Origin: a bacterium
GTDB taxonomy: Bacteria; Omnitrophota; Gorgyraeia; Gygaellales; Profunditerraquicolaceae
Length of the DNA: 10,562 nucleotides
Reading direction: 5' to 3'
Assembly: GCA_004298075.1 (NCBI GenBank)
Contig: SCRK01000043.1
Location: 1 to 10,562, forward strand
The translations under genes were made by a program, and so were the position numbers. The notes beneath the pieces are model-generated. The model had not been told where the DNA came from. It saw only the letters and a list, made by a program, of their open reading frames with translations, and did not search any database. This document shows, piece by piece, positions 1 to 7,428 of the stretch. Position 1 is the stretch's first letter, and every line of letters starts with the position of its first letter.

Positions 1-385
1 GAAAAAAGTGCTTTTTGTATGCGTGGAAAATTCTTGCCGCAGCCAGATGGCTGACGGGTTTGCGCGGGTTTTAGGGCAGGGAAAGATCGAGCCATACAGC
101 GCCGGCTCCCGGCCCAGCGGCAAGGTTAACCCGGAGGCGATCAAGGTGATGCAGGAGGCGGGGATAGATATTTCCGGGGCGCAGTCAAAAGGATTTTATG
201 ACTTAGGTGCCAAGGATTTTGATTATGTAATTACCATGGGCTGTAAAGATACTTGCCCCTTTGTCCCGGCAAAAAAGCATATTGACTGGCAGATCGAAGA
301 TCCTAAGGGTAAAGGAGAGGACTTTTTCAGGAAAACGCGGGATCTAATTAAGGAAAAAATAGAATCATTAATTAGAGAGGCCTGA
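1..385 (+). CDS. arsC: Low-molecular-weight phosphatase-fold arsenate reductase, 5' edge at window border
   Basis: Probably a thioredoxin-coupled arsenate reductase that converts cytoplasmic arsenate to arsenite. Numbering from the GTG at base 8, the P-loop is CVENSCRS at residues 5-12, with nucleophile C5 and R11 in the C-X5-R pattern. The redox pair sits in MGCKDTCP (C79 and C83), and EDP gives the likely general acid D98. These three cysteines match the arrangement of Staphylococcus-type ArsC; ordinary tyrosine phosphatases of this fold lack the second pair. The frame stays open upstream through two Lys codons, and base 1 is a G. A true start ATG overlapping the window edge (MKKVLFV...) is therefore more likely than the GTG at base 8. 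The stop lies one base before phoU. The phosphate context makes sense because arsenate enters cells through phosphate carriers. A protein-phosphatase role remains possible. Confidence 0.88.
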   Translation, partial: KKVLFVCVENSCRSQMADGFARVLGQGKIEPYSAGSRPSGKVNPEAIKVMQEAGIDISGAQSKGFYDLGAKDFDYVITMGCKDTCPFVPAKKHIDWQIEDPKGKGEDFFRKTRDLIKEKIESLIREA

Positions 386-386
386 T

Positions 387-1064
387 ATGGAAAGACATTT
401 TGACACAGAGCTGGCAGATTTAAAAGGCGATATATTACGGATGGGCGATCTTGTAGAGGAGGCGATCATTGATTCAGTTGAGGCGCTCAAGCAATTAAGC
501 AGCCCTAAGGCCGAAAAGGTAATTTCCGAGGATAAAATTATCGATGAACGCGAGCTTGAAATTGATGAAGAATGTCTGGACCTTCTGGCTTTAAGGCAGC
601 CCATGGCAGTGGATTTGCGCTTTATTACCATGGCCATGAAAATATCCACTGATTTGGAGAGAATGGCCGACCTGGCTGTGGATATATCCCAGCGGGTGCT
701 GGAACTGGCGGGTAAGCCTTTGCTTAAGCCATTAGTGGATATCCCCAAGCTAACCTTGCTTGCCCAGCAGATGACCCGTGATGCCATAAATTCCTTTGTC
801 AATAAGAACGCGGATTTAGCCAAGAACGTAATTCTGCGTGATAAAAAAGCCGATGAGTTACGCGATCTCGTGCAGCAGGAATTATTAAATGAATATATAG
901 TTAAAGATAAGTTAACTATCCCGCGCGCCATACCGCTCCTTTTGGTGGCCCGCCACCTGGAGCGCATCTGCGACCACGCCACCAACATCGCCGAAGAGGT
1001 TATCTATATGGTTTCGGCAAAGGTAGTAAAACACCACCCGGAAAAGTTAAATAACGGCAGGTAG
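387..1064 (+). CDS. phoU: Phosphate signalling and transport regulator PhoU
   Basis: PhoU is a cytoplasmic helical protein that links the Pst transporter to the phosphate two-component system and restrains uptake when phosphate is plentiful. The 225 residues equal the usual family length and contain its two tandem three-helix bundles. The family metal-binding signatures are visible twice: DLERMAD at residues 89-95 in the first bundle, preceded by the conserved LALRQPMAVDLR stretch (67-78), and HLERICDHATNIAEE at 190-204 in the second. The start ATG has GAGAGG six bases upstream and follows the arsC stop by one base, so the two genes are probably cotranscribed. PhoU is most often encoded after pstB; here it lies upstream and is separated from pstS by two unrelated genes. 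Another phoU beyond the right edge cannot be excluded. Confidence 0.96.
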   Translation: MERHFDTELADLKGDILRMGDLVEEAIIDSVEALKQLSSPKAEKVISEDKIIDERELEIDEECLDLLALRQPMAVDLRFITMAMKISTDLERMADLAVDISQRVLELAGKPLLKPLVDIPKLTLLAQQMTRDAINSFVNKNADLAKNVILRDKKADELRDLVQQELLNEYIVKDKLTIPRAIPLLLVARHLERICDHATNIAEEVIYMVSAKVVKHHPEKLNNGR

Positions 1065-1082
1065 TTTTTCCTTTCATTAAAT

Positions 1083-1110
1083 TTTACATACAATTCACAT
1101 TGTTTTAAAA
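1083..1110 (+). promoter_or_regulatory. Pho-box-like direct repeat (three 11-bp-spaced hexamers)
   Basis: TTTACA at 1083, TTCACA at 1094 and a weaker TTAAAA at 1105 recur with an exact 11-base period in the phoU-to-giant-gene gap. Pho response regulators of the PhoB/PhoP type bind direct repeats with this period; the Bacillus PhoP consensus is TT(A/T/C)ACA with 4-6 base spacers. A -10-like TATATT lies at 1131-1136. That would give a very short leader before the AGGTGAGG ribosome site (1143-1150). Only two hexamers match well in an AT-rich gap, so chance cannot be ruled out. Confidence 0.4.
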
Positions 1111-1158
1111 CCGCCATTACATGCCCGAGCTATATTTACTACAGGTGAGGGTAAAAAA

Positions 1159-4100
1159 ATGGAAGCGAGGTTATCGATCCGGGATAGACTGCCTATATTA
1201 GCGCGCATTACCGCTTTTGTTTTGTGTTTCTGTATTTTCTTTGAACAGGGCGGTTTTGCGCAGGCAGCAGGAGAAATAGACGTTTCCGGATATCTGGCAA
1301 AACTACACAGTCCCATCGCGCCGGACAAATTCCACCCCCTTTATCTAAGGTACCTCTCTTACGACCCCTTATCCAATAACTTCGGCCTGCTTTTGGATAA
1401 CGGCGGCCTTAAGAACCCGCCAACCCGGGAACTCAAAGAAGAAACCAGCGAGCTGCTTAGCTACTTCTTGATCGGCATCTCTTTACCCAATGAAAGCTTC
1501 TGGGTAAACCTGCGCCCTGACTCACCCGACAATATCATAGATGACGATCTGGCCAGGACCGATATCGGGAGGATCCTCCTTGAGGCGGATTTGCAGCTTA
1601 AAAAAGACACAGCGCTGGCAACTTCGCCTCAAACTCCCGAAGGCAGAGAATACTGGGATAAGCTTTACAAAAAAGCGGAAGAGCTCTACGGCACCCAGAC
1701 AATAGAAATACCTACCCTGACCCGTCCCTGGATAGTCCCCAATGAGATCATAGTAAAAGAGACCAAAGATTCTGCCCATATTTACAAAGCCAGCCTGAAG
1801 GTGCTCCTGGAGCAGGATTACCTGAAAGATTCAGTACAGTATAACTTCAAAGATGGGCGGTCTAAAGAGCTCAATGAATATTCATCTCAACTGATCCGTG
1901 AGCTCATCATTCCCAAACTAACCAAGGAAGTAAACTCAAGCAAGCGTTATGCTTCTTTAAGACAGGTTTATTACTCGCTCATATTGGCGCAGTGGTTTAA
2001 GGCGCGGCATCTTTCAACTGACAAAAATCAGATAGCTGATCTTATAAATTCAAAAGACCTTGCCAATCTGGCCTCCAAGCAAGATTGGTCAAAAACCAGC
2101 TACTTCAATGCCTACAAGAGATCATTCACTGGAGGAGAATACAACATCCGGGAGCCGGTATATACTCCTACAGGCCAGGTAATCAGGAGTTATATGAGCG
2201 GCGGGATGCAGCTAACTGAATGCGTGCCGCGCCTGGATTATCCTCTTAGCGTAGGGCATCTTCAAACGCTCTCCATCGCCGGGCAAACCGGGACTTTTTA
2301 TATCTGGGGGGCTGATAACCCGGATATAATTGACGGCGAGCTGTTAAGCGCAAGCCCTTTGACAAAGACAGTTTTCAATACGGGAGAAGAAGATAGCTCC
2401 TATCAGTCAACAAGCGACGACAAAATAGATATGCCTTTTTTTAGCGAAGAAGTAAATAGAGCTTCTTCAGCGGCCAAAGGAGATGCCTGGAGCCGACTGT
2501 GCAATTTTGCCCCTTCACTCAAAACCGTTATTTATCTTGCCGTCATCACAGCGTCATTTTTTGTTCCCGGAGTTTCCTGGGCCCACCAGTTTATTATGAG
2601 AGGCAAAGACCTGTATGTAGTTATGGGCAAATGGAGCCCGCGAATGCCCGCGGAAAATACCCTTTCAGGCGCGGCCCGGGATGTGCTTTCGGCTGAAGGA
2701 CTGGATTCGGGTATACATAATCTGGCACACAGAGGCATCCCGGCAGTGAATCCATCAATTACAGATCCAAATTTAGTTCATGAAGGCAAAAGTTACCTGA
2801 TCCCGAGTGAGCACGCTACTCCGGATGTGATTAGCAAATTAACAGGAGCTAATTTAAATCCGCCGGAACATCCCGTTAATCCTTTTGAAGGCAGTGGTGA
2901 CACACAATTGGGGCAACATTTAACGAATACAGTTGATCCGCTTAAAGACAGGGGTGATTTTGGGTTTGATTACAGCAGCTTTATGAACTCCCCATATTTT
3001 TTATGGGGGATTGGTATAATAGGCGCTGCTGTTCTTGGCGTTTGTATTTACCGGTGGTGGAACAATAGAAGACTGAATAGCCTGGCCGTAAAACAGGCGC
3101 TAGGTGAGCCATTATCCCCGAAAAGCGATCCCTGGTACGGTGAGTCAAAGCAGAAACTGTTTAATATTAACTTTAACGCGGAAGCGGTAAAGGGGCTACT
3201 GTATATGTGGAAGGATACGCTTTTTGAGGCCTCAAGAAGAAAGTCAAAATATCTGACCGATGAAGAATTCATCCGCATCTCCAATGTTGCCCGCAAGTTG
3301 ACCCGCGATCTGATATTCTGTCCCGAGGTAGTCGCCAATAATTTAGACCAGGTCATAAAAATATATCAGGACTTAGCGGAAGCGTCGCTTCAAACAGCCG
3401 AGAATTTAAAGGAAAAACTGGAGAATAATGGTTTTGCCATTGACACGCCAGAGAGGGAGGTTTTGCGGCTGGCGATAAATAAATTTCTCTTGTTAAGTGA
3501 TTATTGCAGGGAGTTTGAATACAACGCCGATTTAGTGCTTAAGATCAAACGCGTATATTCATATAAGTGGAGGTTAAGGGAGGAAGGAGTTTTCGGCAGG
3601 ATCGTTGTTGCGCTTGCCGGGCAAAAGTTAAGCGGATATATAGAGACGGCCGGCACGGAATTATTCCGTTTTTTCCGCGGTATGCACGGTTGGTTGCTGA
3701 AGATAGTATTAAAAAATAGCTTAAAAAATAAGGTTTTTGATAAAGGAAATGCCGTTTACGCCTCTCTTTATGGGAAAAAGCGGCAGGAGATGGTAAAGAA
3801 AGAATGGCTTGATTGGTTTGTAAAAATCAGAAAGGACCCTCCGTTTATCCCCTCCTCGGATAAAAGGTGGAAAAACCGCTCGGCATTCGGGACATACGGG
3901 GGCATGCTCGGCTTTCCCGTAGGGACGTATACCCTTATTTATACTTTAAATAAATTTATCTCCACGGGAGTTTTTTCGCTTACTGCCTGGCAGGCGGTCG
4001 GCATATTTGCTTTCTGCCTGGGTTTATTCACGATAGGCTATTCCTGGTATTTAAATCTGCCGTGGTGGAATAATGAATTCAACAGGACGATGAAAAAAAA

Positions 4101-5694
4101 GATAGTTATTTTCAAACAAGGGCTGGAGTATTCACCCGGCGTAAAAGCGGTAGAAGATAACACGCAAAATGGCCTTGTTTTGGGATACAAAAAAACTATT
4201 TCTGTGTTGGATAAACCCTGGCCGAAAGTAATCGTCGTGGCCGCGGTGGACAGGAATTCCGATGAGCAGATGCTGGGAGAGATCAAACAGCAGCTTGAAG
4301 ATCTGCTTAACGGCAAAGCGCTGATAGTATTTGTATCCGCTGACGGAAGCTTGAGAAAATTATCCGAAGCTTATGAGTATCTTTACTTTTCTGAAGAATT
4401 TAAGCAAATAAAAGATAATGATCCGGTTTTAGAGGGAGTAAATACCACGGACATAAAAAAAGTTATACTCCTCATGAAAACTTCACAGCCGGATTTTAAA
4501 GAGAAACTCAAAAATATTGTTTTGCCTTCCGGAACGGGGATAAATCCCCGCGTAAGCGCCATCGGGTATAGCTTATTAAGAGGGATTGAAGACCTGGGAT
4601 CAGACAATTCAGGTAAACTGGATAGGATGGCTGTCAGGTTTACGGATGGCTTATCCATGGGATATTTTACGGCCGCGAAAGAACCTGGCATGTTTTTAGA
4701 AGTGGCCCAGAGGGAAATTGGAGAGGTATTAACGAGAAGGTTAGCGGTATTAGTCCCCTCCCAAAATAACGGTAACGGCAGCAGAAATAATAAGATCGAG
4801 GCAATACTGGAAACCTCTGACGAGGGTTTCTTACGGAATAAATTAAGCGAGAAACCATTCTATGATTCAGTAGAATGGAAAAAATTGGAACAGGGGGATT
4901 TGAGCTCCCAGGAGGTGCTGGCTTTAGTAGGAGGATTCACTCTTAACCTTGAGCCGGACAAATCAATTAGGTTAGCCGATTTCATGGCTAATGACTTAAG
5001 GAAGTTCATCAACAATCCCGAATATGGAAGTTTTGAGTTTCGGGTAGCGCCTCATTTTCTCGCGGTAGCATCAAGGATCATTTCAGGAGACCAGTTGTCT
5101 AGCTATGCCGCGGGAGCTGCAGGCGGAGAAGAAAAGCTTATGAATGAGAAGACCGCCAATGAGGCAATTTATAAACTCCTTAGGCTATATTATAATAATC
5201 GGGAAAAAGTGCGCTCTTGCATAGGACATATCGGTTATTCTTCATCAGATCATGATAAAGCGTTTTACATGTCTTTGGGTGATACCGGGCGGCTGGGCGC
5301 GCAGCCTGATGCAGAGATGCCGGCTGTATCCTCGTCTTTGTCTACCGAAGATAATAATATGCCTGGCGGCATTGATTTGCGCCGGATAAACAGCGTCAGG
5401 GACGCACCGTCCAAAATGGCGGAAGTTGCCGTGCTATCCGGTGAGGCGGTTATCCCCGATGATGAAGAGCTTAATCAAGTCCAAAGGCTTATCAACGCGG
5501 GCATTACCCCATCATATGAGCGGATACGCGAATATATAGGGCATTGCGGTAAAAATATAAATAGCCGGTTAAACCGGATATTCTCTTGTGTTTCGGGAAT
5601 TTTCAGGCTGGAGGAGGAAAACGGGGTTTCTACGGATAAAGAGTTTATAAATCTGCTGGCCTCATTGGAATCGGGCGGAGGAAGCACTCAATGA
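1159..5694 (+). CDS. Giant multi-domain envelope protein with LysM-like domain, Omnitrophota-type
   Basis: Function unknown; 1511 residues. A signal or anchor segment spans residues 12-37 and ends FAQAAG. Residues about 40-405 form a module I recall from other giant Omnitrophota proteins (TSPQTPEGREYW, RQVYYSLILAQWFKARH). A second hydrophobic, signal-like segment lies at 455-475, followed by a LysM-like domain at about 485-549 containing NTLSGAARDVL and NPSITDPNLVHEGKSYLIP. Further membrane segments are at about 614-634, 911-933 and 943-965. A helical, charged region separates the second and third. After the last segment comes an alpha/beta-looking region (1018-1200, including WPKVIVVAAVD and KALIVFVSADG), then a tail module starting MPGGIDLRR at 1401. 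AGGTGAGG lies eight bases before the ATG, so the start is well supported. No catalytic motif is recognised. The LysM-like part suggests contact with peptidoglycan; the Pho-box-like repeat upstream hints at phosphate control. Confidence 0.9.
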   Translation: MEARLSIRDRLPILARITAFVLCFCIFFEQGGFAQAAGEIDVSGYLAKLHSPIAPDKFHPLYLRYLSYDPLSNNFGLLLDNGGLKNPPTRELKEETSELLSYFLIGISLPNESFWVNLRPDSPDNIIDDDLARTDIGRILLEADLQLKKDTALATSPQTPEGREYWDKLYKKAEELYGTQTIEIPTLTRPWIVPNEIIVKETKDSAHIYKASLKVLLEQDYLKDSVQYNFKDGRSKELNEYSSQLIRELIIPKLTKEVNSSKRYASLRQVYYSLILAQWFKARHLSTDKNQIADLINSKDLANLASKQDWSKTSYFNAYKRSFTGGEYNIREPVYTPTGQVIRSYMSGGMQLTECVPRLDYPLSVGHLQTLSIAGQTGTFYIWGADNPDIIDGELLSASPLTKTVFNTGEEDSSYQSTSDDKIDMPFFSEEVNRASSAAKGDAWSRLCNFAPSLKTVIYLAVITASFFVPGVSWAHQFIMRGKDLYVVMGKWSPRMPAENTLSGAARDVLSAEGLDSGIHNLAHRGIPAVNPSITDPNLVHEGKSYLIPSEHATPDVISKLTGANLNPPEHPVNPFEGSGDTQLGQHLTNTVDPLKDRGDFGFDYSSFMNSPYFLWGIGIIGAAVLGVCIYRWWNNRRLNSLAVKQALGEPLSPKSDPWYGESKQKLFNINFNAEAVKGLLYMWKDTLFEASRRKSKYLTDEEFIRISNVARKLTRDLIFCPEVVANNLDQVIKIYQDLAEASLQTAENLKEKLENNGFAIDTPEREVLRLAINKFLLLSDYCREFEYNADLVLKIKRVYSYKWRLREEGVFGRIVVALAGQKLSGYIETAGTELFRFFRGMHGWLLKIVLKNSLKNKVFDKGNAVYASLYGKKRQEMVKKEWLDWFVKIRKDPPFIPSSDKRWKNRSAFGTYGGMLGFPVGTYTLIYTLNKFISTGVFSLTAWQAVGIFAFCLGLFTIGYSWYLNLPWWNNEFNRTMKKKIVIFKQGLEYSPGVKAVEDNTQNGLVLGYKKTISVLDKPWPKVIVVAAVDRNSDEQMLGEIKQQLEDLLNGKALIVFVSADGSLRKLSEAYEYLYFSEEFKQIKDNDPVLEGVNTTDIKKVILLMKTSQPDFKEKLKNIVLPSGTGINPRVSAIGYSLLRGIEDLGSDNSGKLDRMAVRFTDGLSMGYFTAAKEPGMFLEVAQREIGEVLTRRLAVLVPSQNNGNGSRNNKIEAILETSDEGFLRNKLSEKPFYDSVEWKKLEQGDLSSQEVLALVGGFTLNLEPDKSIRLADFMANDLRKFINNPEYGSFEFRVAPHFLAVASRIISGDQLSSYAAGAAGGEEKLMNEKTANEAIYKLLRLYYNNREKVRSCIGHIGYSSSDHDKAFYMSLGDTGRLGAQPDAEMPAVSSSLSTEDNNMPGGIDLRRINSVRDAPSKMAEVAVLSGEAVIPDDEELNQVQRLINAGITPSYERIREYIGHCGKNINSRLNRIFSCVSGIFRLEEENGVSTDKEFINLLASLESGGGSTQ

Positions 5695-6431
5695 GATCAT
5701 CGCTTTTAGGTTTGGGAGTATTATTCTCCCTGTTAATTATGTTTTTCCCGGATATCAGTTCTGCCGACACGGTTGTTCTTAAATCCGGCAAAATCATAGA
5801 GGGCAAGATCACCGAGAAAACAAATGAATATATAAAAATAGATGCCGCGGGTATGCCTCTCTATTACGAGCATAAATACATCCAAGAGACCAAAGAAGAC
5901 AGCCCTTCCTCGGTTCCTGAAAAAGAAGCGCCTGCGGCAGAGGAGACGCAGGATTATTTTAAAAGAGGGTTGGCATTGGCCAAAGATGCCGAATTCACGA
6001 AAGCCGAAAATGAGCTGAAAAGAGGTTTGGCATTGGATCCGGCGGATAAGAACATCTCTGCAGCCCTATCCCTGATTGAAGACGTCCATAAAGGTATTGC
6101 GCCTCAGGAGTACGCGGTTAACCTGTTTAATGGCTACTACTGCTTATTCAATGAGCAATACCGCCAGGCAACAGGCTATTTCCAGAAGGCGCTTCAGTCG
6201 AACATCTATGACGCGGATATTTACTATAACCTGGCGTCGGCGTATTATTCTTTAAAAGAGTATGCCCTGGCGATAGGATGCCTAGATAAAGCCCTGAAAT
6301 TAAGGCCGGAAGACGCCGAAGCCTGCAGCCTTTTGGCAAGCGCCTATTATATGGCGGGAGAACCTTCCAAGGCGAAGGCGTATTCTTTGATCAGCCAAAA
6401 ACTTTCCGGAGAGTCATCCCCCAGCCCCTGA
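5691..6431 (+). CDS. Exported SH3-like and TPR-repeat protein
   Basis: A 246-residue protein with a signal peptide at residues 1-25 (SSADT, cleavage probably after SSA). A short beta domain of the type VVLKSGKIIEGKI...YIKID follows at 27-65; it occurs at the N-terminus of many exported proteins of uncultured Gram-negative lineages. A Pro/Glu-rich linker covers 68-85. Tetratricopeptide repeats follow at about 86-119, 142-172, 175-208 and 209-240; the clearest is ADIYYNLASAYYSLKEYALAIGCLDKAL. TPR arrays bind proteins, so it is probably a periplasmic scaffold. Its ATG overlaps the stop of the giant gene as ATGA, with GGAGGA eight bases upstream inside that gene. This indicates translational coupling and suggests partnership with the giant protein. 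No enzymatic motif is seen. Confidence 0.9.
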   Translation: MRSSLLGLGVLFSLLIMFFPDISSADTVVLKSGKIIEGKITEKTNEYIKIDAAGMPLYYEHKYIQETKEDSPSSVPEKEAPAAEETQDYFKRGLALAKDAEFTKAENELKRGLALDPADKNISAALSLIEDVHKGIAPQEYAVNLFNGYYCLFNEQYRQATGYFQKALQSNIYDADIYYNLASAYYSLKEYALAIGCLDKALKLRPEDAEACSLLASAYYMAGEPSKAKAYSLISQKLSGESSPSP

Positions 6432-6457
6432 TTTTCCTCTATTTGCCGTAATCCCGC

Positions 6458-6496
6458 TTTAATTTCCTTTTATTTTAAACCGAAATATAATATAAT
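6458..6496 (+). promoter_or_regulatory. Probable pstS promoter with doubled -10 hexamer
   Basis: Two overlapping perfect -10 hexamers (TATAAT at 6486-6491 and 6491-6496) lie about 65 bases before pstS in the largest gap of the transporter cluster. No good -35 hexamer sits 16-18 bases upstream, which would fit an activator-dependent promoter. A weak 11-bp-spaced pair, TTTAAT at 6458 and TTTATT at 6469, occupies the place where a Pho box would be, but each matches the consensus at only about four of six positions. The -10 is reasonably convincing; the operator is speculative. Confidence 0.45.
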
Positions 6497-6559
6497 AGGC
6501 TCTGTTTCAAATAAAAGAAAACGTACCGTTGAAAAGAGCGCTATTAAGGGGAGGGTGTC

Positions 6560-7414
6560 ATGCTCAAAAGATTATGCTTTGTTTTAGCCGCGGCCTTATG
6601 TTTAAGCCCAGCGTTTGCCGGAACCGATAAGAATTCCATCCAGATGAAGGGCTCGGACACCATGGTTAACCTGGCTCAAAGCTGGGCGGAAAAATATATG
6701 GAAAAGAATCCGGGAGCCTTTATCGCGGTAACCGGCGGCGGATCAGGAACCGGGTTATCCAGCTTGATCAGCGGGAGCTGCGATATTGCCGCCAGCTCAA
6801 GGAACATCAAGGATAAAGAGATCTCCCTGGCAAAACAGAAGGGGATCAACCCTTATGAAATAAAAGTAGCCCTTGACGGCCTGGCAGTGGTGGTTAACCC
6901 GCAGAACCCGGTAAGCTCGCTTACCCTTGATCAGATGGCAGGGATATTCACCGGTAAGATCTCCAATTGGAAGGAGGTCGGGGGCAAGGACCAGAAGATA
7001 GTCATTCTCTCGCGCGAGGTTAATTCCGGGACGCATGTCTATTTTAAGGAGCATGTTTTAAGGAAGAATAACCCTGACAGCCGGGAGGAATTTGCCCCGC
7101 AGGCACTGCTTTTGTCTTCTTCGCAGGCGATCGCGGATGAAGTCGCGGGTAACCCTTCGGCAATAGGTTATTATGGTATGGGTTATATATCCAATAAGCA
7201 AAAAGCCATTGCCGTGGCCAAAGACGCTCAATCCGAATATATAAGCCCGACCATAGATAATGTTTTAAGCGGAAAATACCCTATATCCAGGCCGCTCTTC
7301 CTCTATACCAATGGAGAGCCCCAGGGACTGGTTAAGAAATTCGTAGATTATGCCCTGTCCAAGGAAGGCCAGGATGTCGTAGTTAAAACTGATTTCGTGC
7401 CGGTAAGAAAATAG
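6560..7414 (+). CDS. pstS: Phosphate-binding protein PstS
   Basis: The extracytoplasmic binding protein that captures phosphate and delivers it to PstC/PstA. Signal peptide at residues 1-20 (ends PAFA); there is no lipobox cysteine, so the mature protein should be soluble in the periplasm, as expected of a Gram-negative cell. Ligand-site motifs of the family are present: GSDTM (31-35), GGGSGTG (59-65), AASSR (77-81), DG (106-107) and SREVNSGTH (151-159), the loop whose Arg, Ser, Gly and Thr contact phosphate. The 284 residues put it in the shorter PstS group common outside enterobacteria. The start has AAGGGGAGG upstream. It follows a 128-base gap with its own likely promoter and leads the pstSCAB genes, so it may be made in excess of the permease. 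Confidence 0.97.
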   Translation: MLKRLCFVLAAALCLSPAFAGTDKNSIQMKGSDTMVNLAQSWAEKYMEKNPGAFIAVTGGGSGTGLSSLISGSCDIAASSRNIKDKEISLAKQKGINPYEIKVALDGLAVVVNPQNPVSSLTLDQMAGIFTGKISNWKEVGGKDQKIVILSREVNSGTHVYFKEHVLRKNNPDSREEFAPQALLLSSSQAIADEVAGNPSAIGYYGMGYISNKQKAIAVAKDAQSEYISPTIDNVLSGKYPISRPLFLYTNGEPQGLVKKFVDYALSKEGQDVVVKTDFVPVRK

Positions 7415-7428
7415 GTAACTAAAGGCGG

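Noticed and set aside
368..988. Long open frame on the minus strand opposite phoU
   Set aside because: It lies fully antisense to a clear phoU, is rich in Ser/Arg as expected of a shadow frame, and shows no recognisable motif.
1065..1158. Rho-independent terminator after phoU
   Set aside because: A short T run follows the stop, but I see no GC-rich stem before it.
6432..6559. Small RNA, riboswitch or terminator in the gap before pstS
   Set aside because: The gap is AT-rich with no strong inverted repeat or recognisable aptamer core; only a promoter is supported.
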